Position numbers and translations under genes: made by a program. DNA of 64,000 nucleotides, taken from NCBI RefSeq assembly GCF_034140825.1, contig NC_089037.1:1709501-1773500 (forward strand), in the 5' to 3' direction. This DNA comes from Oryza sativa Japonica Group. Lineage: Eukaryota; Streptophyta; Magnoliopsida; Poales; Poaceae. Positions 9,726 through 21,900 of the stretch are shown here, one piece after another (position 1 is the first letter of the stretch; each line of letters starts with the position of its first letter). The notes under the pieces are model-generated. The model was given only the letters and a program-made list of their open reading frames with translations, was not told the DNA's origin and did not search any database.

Positions 9726-11060
9726 TCTACCTCGTCTTCGAGTACATGGACCACAACCTCACCGACCTCGCCGCCACGCCGGGGCTGCACTTCACGGAGC
9801 CGCAGGTCAAGTGCTTCAGGGCGCAGATCTTCGTCGGGCTCCGCAACTGCCATGAACAGGGCGTGCTGCATCGGGACATCAAGGGCGCCAACCCGCTCAT
9901 CGACGGCGACGGGCATGCTCAAGATCGCCAATTTCGACATCGCCACCTTCTTCGACGCCGCCAGGCCGCAGCCGCTCACCAGCCGCGTCGTCACGCTCTG
10001 GTACCACCCACCGGAGCTCCTCCTCGACGCGTCCGAGTACGGCGTCGTCGTTGACCTCTGGAGCACCAGCTGCATGCCTGCATCCTCGCCGAGCTTCTCG
10101 CCGGCAAGCCCATCTTGCCCAGCCAAACCAAGGTAAATAAATACTACATCTATATTTTAATATATGACGCCGTTAACTTTTTGTCCAACGTTTGATCATT
10201 CGTCTTATTAAAAAAATATGTAAATTATTATTTATTTTATTATGACTTGATTTGTCATCACATATTCTTTTAAGCATGACATAAATATTTTCATATTTGT
10301 ATAAAATTTTTGAATAAAACGAATGGTCAAATGTTGGTCGAAAAGTCAACGGTATCATACATTAAAATACGGAGCGAGTACGTCGTTGACTTTTCGACCA
10401 ACGTTTGACCATTCGTTTTATTCAAAATTTTTGTGCAAATATGAAAATATTTATGTCATCCTTAAATAACATTTGATGACAAATTAAGTCATAATAAAAT
10501 AAATGATAATTACATGAATTTTTTTAATAAGTCGAATGGTCAAACATAGGATAAAAAGTCAACGGCGTTATACATTAAAATATGGAGGTAGTATAACCTC
10601 TCAACTCTCCATCTATGTATCATGATATCATTATGCGTGGATGAAATGGATCGGCATCTGATTTGCCATTGCTGATCGACGCAGATCGAGCAACTGCAGA
10701 AGATCTTCAAGCTGTGCGGGTCGCCGTCGGAATAGTATTGGGCGAAGGCGAAGCTGCCGGACATGACGCTACTCAAGCCGTAGCGGCCGTACCGGCGGAA
10801 GATCGCCAAAACATTCAGGGACTTCTCGCCGCCAGCGCTCGACCTCCTCGACACGCTGCTCGCCATCAAGCCGTCCGACCAGGGCACCGCGCCACCGCCG
10901 CCGTAGCCCTCGACAGCGACGTAAGCATGCACACCTTCTCCCCCCCCCCCCCTCTCCTCTCCTCCACGCTCGCATGGATCTCTGACATGTCGTGTCCTCT
11001 GCTCCTGCTTAGTACTTCAGGACAAAGCCGCCTCCCGCCACCTCCCGCTGCCCCTTCCTC
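9722..11060 (+). pseudogene. Captured CDKC-type cyclin-dependent kinase fragment
   Basis: Three exon pieces are recognisable. The first (9722-10132) reads FYLVFEYMDHNLTDLAA, FTEPQVKC, then HRDIKGANPLID, LTSRVVTLWYHPPELLLDAS and, in another frame, CILAELLAGKPILPSQTK. The second (about 10684-10920) reads IEQLQKIFKLCGSPSE and later DFSPPALDLLDTLLAIKPSD. The third begins at about 11020 with YFRTKPP. The order and text match plant CDKC kinases (P-TEFb-like). It lacks the N-lobe and ATP loop. The DFG motif reads NFD, there are two frame changes in the first piece, and stops follow GSPSE and LLKP in the second. Introns with gt..ag ends remain between the pieces. It is not a working kinase, though a transcript is possible. 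Confidence 0.85.
10142..10593. repeat. Palindrome made of two inverted Stowaway-type MITEs
   Basis: Two related elements lie head to head (about 10142-10377 and 10379-10593). The left half is the near reverse complement of the right, with a spacer of roughly 30 bp at the centre. Shared blocks include gaaaagtcaac, gaataaaacgaatggtcaaa and their complements. The outer ends are tactacatct and ggaggtagta. A transcript across it could fold into a hairpin with arms of about 210 bp. Confidence 0.85.
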
Positions 11061-11214
11061 TTCCGCCCACAACCGCTGGAGACGTGCCTCCGCGGCTGCG
11101 CGCCACTCCCTCCTCTCCCGCTGGCCGCCGCGCACCGCTGACTCTCGATCGTGTCCGGAGAGAGGAGAGAGAGATGAAGAGAGGGGAAATGGGGAGAGAG
11201 GAGGAAGAAGAAGA

Positions 11215-11536
11215 GGGGTGAGAATGACATGTGGGGACCACATGGGTCCCACCATTTTTTATTAATTTGTGTGAAACTGACATGTGGGTCTCACGGGGTT
11301 TATTATTTTTCCAGATCGAGTTGCCACGTAAGCGCCACGCCATTGCCACGTCGGATAAAGACTGAGTCAAATTAGCCACGTAAGCGCCACGTCAGCAAAA
11401 ACCGCCCTCAAAACAGCCGAGGGATCTAATCTGCACTGGTTTTGATAGTTGAGGGATCCGTTATATCTGGTTTTCCGGTTGAAGGACGAAAATTAGATTC
11501 GTTAACAAGTTAAGGGACCTCAGATGAACTTATTTC
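11215..11536 (-). repeat. Pack-MULE right terminal inverted repeat
   Basis: Inverted counterpart of 9417-9725, ending agatgaacttatttc next to the 9-bp duplication at 11537-11545. Confidence 0.88.
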
Positions 11537-11545
11537 ATGAAAAAA

Positions 11546-12940
11546 CGATTTTGCTATATCTCACATGAAAAAAAGAAAAAGGGAGAAGAAAATTAACACA
11601 TGAAAAAAAGAAAAGGAGAGGGAGAAGAAAATTAACTTTAGAGTGCAGTTGTGGATCGTTCTGATCTCGATCCACTGCTCTGCATCAATGCATCATATTT
11701 CAGATCACTTCAGGTTATAGCTATATCTCTTCTGAAGCTGAAGCCCTGCGAAATAGGCCTTTAAACGCTTTAAGGTTACTGGATGATCATATCGGCGTAA
11801 GACCGGTTTAAACATGGTTTCGCTTTGTGAATCCAATGTGAGTCACGACGTGACACATGGCACGTCCTTGGAGCTTTAGACATATCGAATCTGAGCACTG
11901 GAGTGGCCGAGTGGGTGAGCGGCCAAATCCGTTTTAGACAGATCGCACTGACACGATGTTGATCATTGATACTAATACCATTTTATCAAGCAGTAGTGTT
12001 GAAAAAAAAACTTATGTTCTCTTCAACTGTGAGATTTCATCCCGTTTCAAGATGAACAAGCCATGCATGTGAGATGTGAACAGAAGGCAGAAGACAGTGG
12101 AAAGACAGGACAAATAAGTGAAGAGGGATCAAATCAATGGGCCTGACGGTTTCTGAAAGTTGACATGGAAATCGCCGGTGATCACCGGTTTATACGTTAT
12201 TTAAATCTGCGATTTCCACTTTCGTTTGCTTTCGGGGTTCCAATTTGAGTCACGCACATATTCTTCATCGTGCTTTGGATCTCAGCACCGTAGTAACTTT
12301 TGGACAAATTGCATTCGCCGACACTAATAACATGTTCTTTTTATGCTGCTTTACATATACTGCTTATCCACACCCAATCCCATGTTCATATATTATGAGA
12401 TGGAGGGAGTAAACTTTGTTAACAGCAACATTTTTTATATTAAAGCATCAACTAATTAAAGCACAAGATACGCATGTTATCTCAATAAATCTTCCAGTGC
12501 ATGTATAAAGAAGATGTCGCCGCTAACTTAGATAATTTTTGTGACTTTTATCCTGGCCGGCATAATTAATTCTTCCGGAAATTAAAAGCTAGTTTTTCCA
12601 TATTCATCAGTACAGACAAGACAGCATAGTAAGCGAAGCATACCTGACGTGTTAGCTCATTGTAACTCGATCTGGAACACTCGATGCTAGATACAGACAG
12701 ACACTCCTCGTGATGAACGTTAGCATTTAGCAACATACGGTGATAAAGCAGCTGGGGATCGATCCATCCATCCATCGTCTTTACACGTACTTACCTTGCT
12801 AACCGCACTGTCGACTCTTGCATGTTTGCATGTAATCCAAATGGACCCCACGTGGAACATGCTCACAGTGCTTTGCAGCTGCTTTCCAAAATGCTTTCTT
12901 TCACTTCTTCCATTCCTCTGTCCACAAAAAAAGTAGTGTG
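11546..12940. other. Intergenic, defensin upstream region
   Basis: No gene seen. Two diverged related blocks (about 11800-12000 and 12170-12350) share accggttta, gagtcacg and gacactaata-like words and may be old repeat copies. Closer to the defensin the sequence is ordinary promoter-like DNA. Confidence 0.4.
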
Positions 12941-12949
12941 TTCTTGAGC

Positions 12950-12957
12950 CTATATAA
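12950..12957 (+). promoter_or_regulatory. TATA box of the defensin gene
   Basis: The motif ctatataagag lies about 75 bp upstream of the ATG at 13027. It is a strong TATA match at a sensible distance for a short leader. Confidence 0.75.
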
Positions 12958-13026
12958 GAGAGGGTCACACGCTCCAGTCGACTCACCATCGATCCATCTG
13001 ACGGTTAGTTCCAAGGGAAAGAAGAA

Positions 13027-13352
13027 ATGGAGGCTTCACGCAAGGTGTTCTCGGCCATGCTTCTCATGGTGCTGCTGCTTGCAGCCACTGGTACGTTTGA
13101 TTGCTCCTATGGCTTGGGTTTTCAGGTGAGAGTTCAGTACCATTTTTGATCGTGGTTGGGTCGATTGCAGGTGAGATGGGCGGGCCGGTGATGGTGGCGG
13201 AGGCTCGGACGTGCGAGTCGCAGAGCCACCGGTTCAAGGGCCCGTGCGCCCGCAAGGCGAACTGCGCCAGCGTATGCAACACGGAGGGCTTCCCCGACGG
13301 CTACTGCCACGGCGTCCGCCGCCGCTGCATGTGCACCAAGCCCTGCCCCTGA
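13027..13352 (+). CDS. DEF8: Plant defensin precursor
   Basis: Exons 13027-13090 and 13171-13352 encode 81 aa. Residues 1-21 form a hydrophobic secretion signal ([10 protein letters not shown]). A short linker follows, then the 48-residue mature domain starting [10 protein letters not shown]. It contains eight cysteines with the CxxxC (CASVC) and CxC (CMC) spacing of the cysteine-stabilised alpha-beta fold, and ends in CTKPCP. The intron interrupts a glycine codon next to the signal, as usual in plant defensins. The mature peptide is strongly basic, which fits a secreted antimicrobial role at membranes. A TATA box lies upstream, and AATAAA at 13446 is a likely polyadenylation signal. The symbol is from memory of rice OsDEF8 and should be treated as probable. 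Confidence 0.93.
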
Positions 13353-13445
13353 TCGATGAACCAGCAGCTAGCGCAGCAGCTTGTGCCGCCACCTCGCGCA
13401 TGTGTCATCGTGTCGATCGATCGGATCCTAGCTGCCCTATGAATG

Positions 13446-13451
13446 AATAAA
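13446..13451 (+). terminator. Polyadenylation signal of the defensin gene
   Basis: AATAAA lies 94 bp after the stop codon. Confidence 0.6.
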
Positions 13452-13452
13452 A

Positions 13453-14228
13453 GTGTGTGGCTTATGCGTGGTTTTCTCTTGGAGAACTTTGGCTTTTGTG
13501 GTGTTAAGTTCGATCGTTTTGTGCATCCACCATCCATCCATCCTCCCATTCTGCTTGTTCTAAGATTATACTACTACTTGAGAAGGTGATGCAAATTGTG
13601 CTCAACAGTTAACAGCTAGTCTATTAATACTGCACCGTTAATTTTTTAAGCAAAAATTAAATAATTACTTATTTTTTTATATCATTTCGTTCATTGTTAA
13701 ATATACTTTCACATACATATATAGTTTTACATAGTTTTACATGTTTCATAATTTTGTTTAATAAGACAAATAGTTGTGGTGTCAAATATTTTAAAACGGA
13801 AGTAATAATTATTACTACCTGAGATGATGTTTTACCACACACGATGGGGTATGTGTTTTTACCCCCCGTTGGGTTGAAGTGTTGTCTAGCGATTGATGCT
13901 GCCCGGTGTCACTTGCTGACTTGCATATGATGCGTACACGTGCTGAAGCCCGGCGTTGTGCGTGTATGTATTGGAGGGGGCTGAAGACTGGCCCTTAACG
14001 CTAAAGCATTTCTTGTTAAAATGGGCCGGGCTTCATTTTAACTCGAAAACAACCTCAATGCAAAATGCACCAAAGTCATCAAAGGTTTGTTATGGACCTA
14101 TTCGTAAACAAATAGGTCCAACATAATTTAACCTTCATAGAGTGAACAAGGGATTGTTCGTAATAAACACGGACCAAAATTTAAATTAAGGGAATTGACA
14201 GGGGCCGCGCGAACGCGTACCCCCTCTA
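13453..14228. other. Intergenic, degenerate MITE at about 13620-13806
   Basis: The stretch 13620-13806 resembles an old Stowaway relic, with accgttaattttttaagc and taaaacggaag ends and an AT-rich interior. The rest has no coding signal. Confidence 0.4.
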
Positions 14229-14804
14229 TCACAAATTATGACGTCCACTCTCCCACTTGGGGAGATGGTAAACCAACGCGCTCACCAAGTGCAATGTGAG
14301 CCATTGATCTAGGCCACGGCCCTTCTTGATCGGCCGTCGACCCCGTCCAGGTAAGTATGTTGCAACGAGGCACCACCAGCCTATTATATAGCAAGCGCTC
14401 CCACCCCCATCGCGTCGATTTGTCGAGGTGGTACTAAACGAGAGCTGGCCGTGCTCGAGAAGGATTGCTATTGCGGCCACAGGGTTGGGCCTTCGTTGCG
14501 TGGGCCTTACTCTTTTTGGTGGGCTTTCGCTTCGGACTCCGCAGCGGCGTGTGGACCGGCAAGGCGGAGTGTGCACTAGACGCAAAGGCCACGCGCCCAC
14601 GTGAACCCAAAGAAAGCGTGGTCCACCGAGCGGTGGAATATTCCCCCGCACCCGCTTCGGAACGAGCACGAGAGATGCGGATCGGTCGGACCCCCACGGT
14701 GACTGACGTGTGGGACCACGCACCGTACGGCGAGTCGTGGGCCCCGGCGTCCGCATCGCCACGAGCCGGCTCAGCGTGAACCCGTTCCACAGGAAGTTGC
14801 ACAC
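14229..14804 (-). other. GC-rich region with an unassigned 191-aa antisense ORF
   Basis: An uninterrupted minus-strand frame of 191 codons covers the upstream region of the adenylate kinase gene. Its composition is Arg-, Pro- and Gly-rich, with no recognisable domain or repeats. Overlapping plus-strand frames are also open, which is common in GC-rich promoter DNA. It is probably a chance ORF. Confidence 0.3.
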
Positions 14805-14952
14805 AGACAGGTGGGACCGGGATTGGGTTCAGTATGGACCGGGTCCACGCCTCACCTCGCCTCGGGCGCCTTCTTCTCCAAGCCGCCGGCGTCGTCGTCG
14901 TCGTCGTCGCATCTGGGAGCTCCTACAAATAGGAGAAACAGTCAGGGAGACC

Positions 14953-14960
14953 AAACCCTA
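14953..14960 (+). promoter_or_regulatory. Telo-box motif in the adenylate kinase leader
   Basis: The motif AAACCCTA lies about 20 bp before the ATG. Telo-boxes are known near the start of many plant housekeeping genes expressed in dividing cells. Its function here is an inference. Confidence 0.5.
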
Positions 14961-14979
14961 AAACCCCGCATCCACTGCC

Positions 14980-17763
14980 ATGGCGGCCGTGCAGCGACTC
15001 CTGCGGGCGTCCGCCTCCGGTGGCGCGGCGGCGGCGGCGGCGGCGGCGAGGAGGCGCATGTCCACGGCGGTGGCGCCGGAGCAGACGCCTGCGGCCGCGG
15101 CGTTCCCGTTCGCGGCGGCGGCGGGGAGGGCGAGGCAGCGGGTGGCGGAGGAGAGGAACGTGCAGTGGGTGTTCCTCGGGTGCCCCGGCGTGGGCAAGGG
15201 GACTTATGCCAGCCGCCTCTCCCGCCTCCTCGGCGTGCCCCACATCGCCACCGGGGATCTCGTCCGCGACGAGCTCGCTTCCTCCGGCCCCCTATCTGTG
15301 CAGGTTAGGCCCTCCGTCCATCGCTTTTCAGCCCGGATCAGACCATCCTGCAAGTCACTGATCTGGATTTGGTTTTTTCGTTCGAGTGGATCGGTGAGCT
15401 GCGTTATCAGTTTTTAATTGGGGATATGGGGGAATTTTTGGCTCGTATAGATCGAGGATCAGTCGAGATCTGTCTGAATTGTAGGTGGTCTTATTCATTA
15501 CAAGTGGTTCACGCAAAATTTAGTTTAAGCTTTGAATTGGGTGGAATTGATTTTGTGGGATCCAGTTTATGAGTTGGACGATTTACTACATTTTAGCAGA
15601 TCGAGATGACAAGTTCTCAACACTGAGATGTTGTGAAATTTGTTGTGAACACTGCCTTACTGCTTGAACTTGAGTAGGCTAGAGCTTAACATTTCAGTGC
15701 GATAATGCAATCCAATATGCTTGAATCGCAGATTTGAGCTCATAATTTGATGGAAATGTTGGGTTTTGTGGGCTTTATAGGGCTGTGGTGTTGATTTGAC
15801 TCGCAAATTAAATTCACATAGTTTGATAGTGAAACTTCAATCAGCTAGGAGATTACTACAAAATTCGTGTACAGGCGCCGAAAGATGCTATGTCTGGTTA
15901 GTGATGTAGAAAGGATGTAGTTAATTGATGTTATATCTTAAATTTCTAGCATGGTGCTGACTTGAAGTTTCTGAGCAGAATAAACTTCTGCCAATTGTAC
16001 ATGTTGCCGTGTAAAATTTACTCTGAATTCTGAAAGGAAAAGTGCAACTGTTTATTAAAGAAACTTCTACTGTTACCTCCATTGGTGAGTGGACTGAAAG
16101 AGTGAGATATTTTAATGCAAATGCTTCTGCTTAGTTCAGCTAAGCCGTTTACTAACCTCTTTGTAAGATGCCATTTGCTGATCATTAATGTGTCGTTAAT
16201 TTTTAATTGATGGCAAACATGCATGTGGCTGCCTATCTCATGGTCTCATCGATATGTAGCTAGGGGCCCCTTATTCGCTTTTATATCTTGACATAGTGAC
16301 GTTCACATTTTGCCTTTTTTTTTCCCTGCTTTTGTATCCTGACAGGTGTACTAAATGATATAGCTTTTTATCCTTTTTGCAGCTTGCTGAAATTGTTAAT
16401 CAGGGGAAATTAGTTTCTGATGAAATTATCATCAATCTGTTATCTAAACGTCTTAAGAAAGGAGAAGAGCAGGGGGAATCGGGATTTATTCTGGATGGTT
16501 TTCCACGTACTGTAAAACAAGCGGTGAGGATTTTTTGCATGTCAGAAGTCAAGTCTTAATCATCTTGATGTTTTGATTAATCTTTATTCTCTGATTGTTT
16601 TCTCCTCGACTTGACTGTGCAGTTAGTAGTGTGATATGATATAGTTCAAATAATTCAGTGGGACTCTTATGTCAGTTAAAAGTGTGCTGCAAGTATTTAA
16701 AAGAATCTATATGTTGAGGCATGATCACATTAGCAGTTACTGCTTAGCTTGGTTGATACTTTTCTGTTGATACTTCACTGTCTGCTCCTATAAAAGAAGC
16801 ATTTTTTTCTGGTGTTACTTTTTCTATTGGAATTTAAATAGCTTTCCCAGTTTTTCTGCGTTATTGTAATATTGCATGCAATATATTAATTGGTGATAAT
16901 GATATTTTAAGCAAAATGCTGTAATCAGATCCTTCTTTGATGCTTCCACCTGATTATGGTCCACCCTAATGGTTTATGTATTCCCACCTTTGTCAGGAAA
17001 TTCTTGATGGAGTTACTGACATTGATATGGTGGTCAATCTAAAGTTGAGAGAGGATGTCCTAGTTGAGAAGTGCCTTGGCAGACGTATTTGTGGCCAATG
17101 TGGAAAGAACTTCAATTTGGCCTGCATTGATGTGAAGGGTGAAAATGGGCTGCCACCAATCTACATGGCACCACTATTGCCCCCAAATAACTGTATGTCA
17201 AAGCTTATCACCAGAGCTGATGATACCGAAGAGGTCGTGAGAAATCGTCTTCAGATATATAATGACATGGTATGTTGCCCTACTTTTCATGAATTCTAAT
17301 TTCTGTTCAAAATGGTTCCTACTTCCAGTTTTTGTTCAAAATGGTTCCTACTTCCAAATTCTATTCAAAATGGTTCCTTTTTGTTAGATTTAAATGCAAT
17401 GTTGTAGATGTGCAAAACTGTGGCAACGGTTGTATATACAAAAGGCTGCATAGTCTTAAGATCATCTTATCTCTTATCTTTTAGGTATTTAACGTGGTTC
17501 TTGGAAGATATAAATCCTGCACCATGTTGATTTGCTCAGTAGGGGTATTGTTGTAATGATTTGCTTTCACAGTTTGTAGAGTTGTATAATTACGCTTGTC
17601 ATTTTTCTGAACTTTACAGAGCCAACCTGTTGAGGGTTTCTACCGGCAACAGGGGAAGCTTTTAGAATTTGATTTGCCTGGAGGAATCCCTGAGTCTTGG
17701 CCAAAGCTGCTCCATGTTCTAAATCTCGAGGACCAAGAAGAGATGAAGCTGGCCACTGCGTAA
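14980..17763 (+). CDS. Adenylate kinase, organellar
   Basis: Four exons (14980-15303, 16383-16523, 16997-17269, 17620-17763) join in frame to give 293 aa. The enzyme interconverts ATP plus AMP and two ADP. The first 65 or so residues are rich in Ala and Arg with few acids, as in a chloroplast or mitochondrial transit peptide. The P-loop [14 protein letters not shown] follows, then an AMP-site region ending [11 protein letters not shown]. The second exon ends with the conserved FILDGFPRT. The lid in exon 3 holds a CGQCGKNFN pair of cysteines. All introns are GT..AG and keep phase 0. Intron 1 is about 1.1 kb. It matches plant organellar adenylate kinases in length and domain order. Confidence 0.93.
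17300..17385. repeat. Three-copy tandem repeat in adenylate kinase intron 3
   Basis: A unit of about 30 bp containing gttcaaaatggttcctactt is repeated two full times and once partly. It lies just inside intron 3, so it has no effect on the protein. Confidence 0.85.
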
Positions 17764-18270
17764 GGCCATGGGGCTGGCTTTACATTGGGCCAATGAATTT
17801 ACACACCGCAATTTTGAATAATGGAAAAAAGAGCAAAAACTTATTCCATAATGTGTGCGTTTGTAGAATTAAAGTTTGACCAAAAGTGATTCATTTTCGC
17901 CGGTGTTTTGATGAGCCGGTACACTGTAACTGTCATGTTGAGATGTTAATCTTAATTTCTTGTTTTGATTTAGCCTGCTGAGAACAGGACTTCATCAGGA
18001 TATGATGCGAGAGCTATATTCATGATAGATACATTGGTCAATTATGACTATATAGTAGTAATGCATTTTCACTGTACTGTTGTCTTTTACTATTCGGGCT
18101 TGTTGCAAGTTTGCCGGAATTCATTTAGGTGCTGAGAATGTTGGAAATCTGTGCCAGCAATCGGCAGAATTCATACAAGGTGCTGAAAATACGAAAGCTT
18201 GTTGTGCGTTTGTTCTTATCTGGGACTTGCCAGATTGAATTCTTGAATTGCATGTCTTGTTGTTGGATTT
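17764..18270. other. Adenylate kinase 3' region
   Basis: Probable 3' untranslated region and short intergenic DNA. A second open frame here (60 aa from 17697) is a shadow of the last exon. Confidence 0.5.
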
Positions 18271-18418
18271 GGGGTGTGTTTAGTTCACACTAAAATTAGA
18301 AGTTTGGTTGAAATTAGAACAATGTAACGGAAAAGTTGAAAGTTTATGTATGTAGGAAAGTTTTGATGTGATGAAAAAGTTGAAAGTTTGAAGAAAAAAT
18401 TTAGAACTAAACACGGTC
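18271..18418. mobile_element. Tourist-like MITE, copy 2
   Basis: This 148-bp element has ends ggtgtgtttagttc and gaactaaacacggtc in inverted orientation. It is the better-preserved relative of the copy at 979-1119. A clean 3-bp duplication is not visible here. Confidence 0.7.
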
Positions 18419-18952
18419 GTAATGCCACCTTGCGACTGACCATAGGCAGAACTGTTCAAGCTCTCTTAAATGATACTAGGATGATGCTAAGAAACCACTC
18501 CAGTGTACAAGCCGTGATAATACAGCAGGGAAAAAAACAGACTTCGACACAACAGAAACGCCGAAGCTGATCCCAAAATGATTTTACACATACAGATCGC
18601 AAACATGCTAAATCGTCCTCAGTTTCTTACAAAATGGTGGGAGTTTAGTAAACCAACTGTAACATTTGGTATGGTACAAACCAAGAAACAAATGGCAAAC
18701 AGCAGATGATCAGCAGCCGTTCCAGAGATATGATAACTATGAACAAAAACAAACTCGGTGTACTTTACAAAATACAAAGGATATACCAAAACCTGTCCCC
18801 TTTGTACCGTATAATGGACAGGAAAAACGCACAAGGTGAATGACCAACCTCCCACTCAAAAAGGTTCCACTGCATCAACGCGTTGGAGTTTCCTCAAAAG
18901 AATTCAGCCTTGTATCGACAAATGAATTCACTAAAAATAGTACCCTGGTGTA

Positions 18953-21900
18953 TCAGAATTTGGGGGGAGACCTGCTACCTGATGCTTTAAAGGGTCCACT
19001 TGAACCAAATGGATCGGCATCATCAAAAGAATCAAACCGACCGAAATTTGTTGAGCTTTTCGGTGAATCGAATCCAGTTACATTCTCACCTTTGGAGTTG
19101 TTTATGGAGTCAAACCTGGAAAAACGACTTTCCTGAGGGAAGAATCCGCTCTCCTGGGATCTGAAGGAATCGAACCTTCCTAAGTTATATGAGGAGCTAT
19201 CATCGCGGCTTTCACTGAATTTTGGTGAGAATCCAGATGTGTATGCAGGTGAACTTGGAACAGAATCATCAAAGAATGAACTTTTCTTCTTTCCATAGGT
19301 ACTGGCACCACTTGGAGAGCCCACCCTAACAGGATTTACACCGAAGTCATCTGACCCAAAGAAAGAGTTGTGTGCACTTCCATGATGGTCAGACTCCTGT
19401 ATCAATGCAGCTCATAAGAAACAGAAAAGGGGTTGACATGCTCAGAAACCACAACTGGAAAGAAGCTATGTAACTCACGTTGTTCATTGCATTAGATCCC
19501 CAAACAGATTCAGTGTCTTGGTCATCAAAGTTCCAGGAGGTTTCATCGGCATATTTGTCACCAAAAATGGATTCAGAACCACCATGGTCACTGTGACAGA
19601 AATAACAATAAGTGACAAGACAAAATTTAAAATTACATGGTTCAATACTATCTAAGGTATGATCACAATTGAGCATTCTACAGAATCTTTTCCACAAACG
19701 GTCAGCACATGCACTCATACAGTGTAAAGACCGTGGAGACGCATTTCTAGGAAGTACGAAACAATGCTGAATATCATGCATTCCTACTATATTTTCTTTT
19801 GTTAAAATAAGGTGAGGGAATCTGGTGTACAGAAAATCTAATGTGTGAACGACATGGTATCCAGCTACCCATCATGATCGACTGCTGCTAAAGAAACCCT
19901 ATGGATAATCTTGACTCATGCAGTCATGCTAGGAACATATGGAACTAAGGAAACCCTAAGCTTCCATCCATTGGAGAAAACTGTCACAGCCTCGCAAGAT
20001 GGAAGGCTTATAGCCAGAGCAATACATGAACTATTTACAAGTGGACTAGAATAGGATACTGAAAGTGGACCCATGTTGTGGCACCAGATGGCTCCGCACT
20101 ATACTGCAGAGAAACATGCTGACTTGTTTCAAATTTGTAAATACAGCCCATTCTGTTCAATTAAACTATGCCTGGCATATCTCAGTTCTAGTGATCATGT
20201 AGGTAGCAAGTCAAACATTATAGAATAAGAATTGTGCACTATCCAAAATGGGAAAACTTGTACCTGTAGGTTTCCTTTTTGCTGGGAGATGAGTCATGCA
20301 TCGCAAAATTTGAAGACACAAATGGACTTCCAGATGCACTTCTTCCAGCACTGCTGGGGCTCCTTACAGATTCCTCACCAAAATCATACCCTAAGTCACT
20401 CTCAGCTGCATGATCACCAGCTCTGTAATGTCTCTCAGCCTTGATGTGACCGTTCGAAGATGCAACAGGGCTCTCATCCATATCATTCCAGAGAGATGGC
20501 ACTTTCACATTTTCAGAAGCAACTGGGTTTTCAACAATTGTACCATTGTCCTTTACAAAACCAAACCCTGTTAAAATATATGATTTAGTCAGATAAACTG
20601 AAAAAAGAGAGAATTAGGTTGACCAAGTAGAAGACACTAAATCTGAACGAATGAAGCTAATGTGATTGAGATGTGTGTTATCTTTACTACCAAACATGTT
20701 TACTGCCATACCATCAATGTTCTAGTGAGAAACATTTGTTACTGAACAGATTGCCCTGCTATCCTAAATATGAGCAGTGGGTAATCAACAGAATGATAAG
20801 AATACCGAGTAAATTTTATCTACATAATTTACATTTAAAAGTTGTACCACACACTATATAATAGTCATAAACACAGTCATGCTTTATTATTTAAGATGCA
20901 AAATAGCTGCCATTAGCAACAACTCAGAGAAGATAAATGGCAGACATTTAAATCATTCAAGAATTACTTACTGGTTTGGATTGAATAAACAAAGTTTTCA
21001 ACTTCAATATAATAGGAAATCAATTCATTTCAAGTATTCTTAAGCAATAACAGTATCAAGCAGGATGGCATGAAAGCGTTATTTTACCTTCATCCTCAAA
21101 TTTGTCCCAGTCTTCATCCCACTCAATTGCCCCCTCTTGCTTCCCAGGTTCCCAACCTAACAAACAAGGACAAACTCGCAGATTATGTATCTGAAGAATG
21201 CAGGAAGTGAAATTGCACTAGGGCAGTATTTTGTTCTACTGATAACATGCCAGGAGTTGGATAGTGTAGTACCAAAAGGAAGCTCAACTGATGCAGATGG
21301 CTTGAACTGCAGTCCAAAGTGCTTGCACCGTTCACTAAAAGCTTTCTCCATCTCCTCTAATTGGTATTGGATTCGATCAGCTCGAACCTAGGAACAGTGG
21401 AACAGTGCACAGTGTTATTCAAGAGAGATAGGTGACAACACCTAAGTACCTAACAAAGTTAGAACATACCTGAAGCAAACCATCAACACTTCCACCTTGT
21501 ACCATTTTAACTAATGCATCATGCAGTTCAACTTTCCTCTCCTGAACAAAAACCAACCAACTTTGATTCAACACAGAGAGACAAGAGATAAGAAGATTGC
21601 AGCAAAAAATTCAAGTGGTAATTTTATGCGGTGCAGCGCAGAGCAACCTGAACATCACGGAAGGCATGTTCTTCAACTGCCAGTTTGGAAGCTAACTCTG
21701 CCACTTGCTTGTATTTCTCTTCATACTTCTTAGCTAATGATTCCACCTGAATTAAAATAAAAATCGCCCATCAGTGTGTTACAAATTAATGATTCCTAAC
21801 ACCTGCATGCTTCCAAATATTTAAAAGCAAGATCAAACGGCCCCAAAAGGGGATAAAGTAATAAGCATGTTCTGTACCTCACGTTTATCAGAGGATGCCC

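Larger units (their letters stand above)
9417..11536. mobile_element. Pack-MULE carrying a CDKC-like kinase fragment
   Basis: Long inverted repeats of about 310 bp (9417-9725 and 11215-11536) bound a 2.1-kb element. The outer ends read ggaataagttcatct and agatgaacttatttc. The identical 9-mer ATGAAAAAA flanks both sides (9408-9416 and 11537-11545), the hallmark of Mutator-like elements. The interior has no transposase. It holds pieces of a cyclin-dependent kinase gene, including introns, so the capture was from genomic DNA. Two Stowaway-type MITEs sit inside the captured intron. By structure this is a Pack-MULE, a class known to be abundant in rice. Confidence 0.92.

Noticed and set aside
11900-11945. 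tRNA-like word ggagtggccgagtgg
   Set aside because: It looks like an A-box, but no B-box, anticodon arm or closing acceptor stem is visible.
14229-14804. 191-aa antisense ORF as a gene
   Set aside because: It has no domain, no start context and both strands are open. It is more likely GC-rich promoter DNA.
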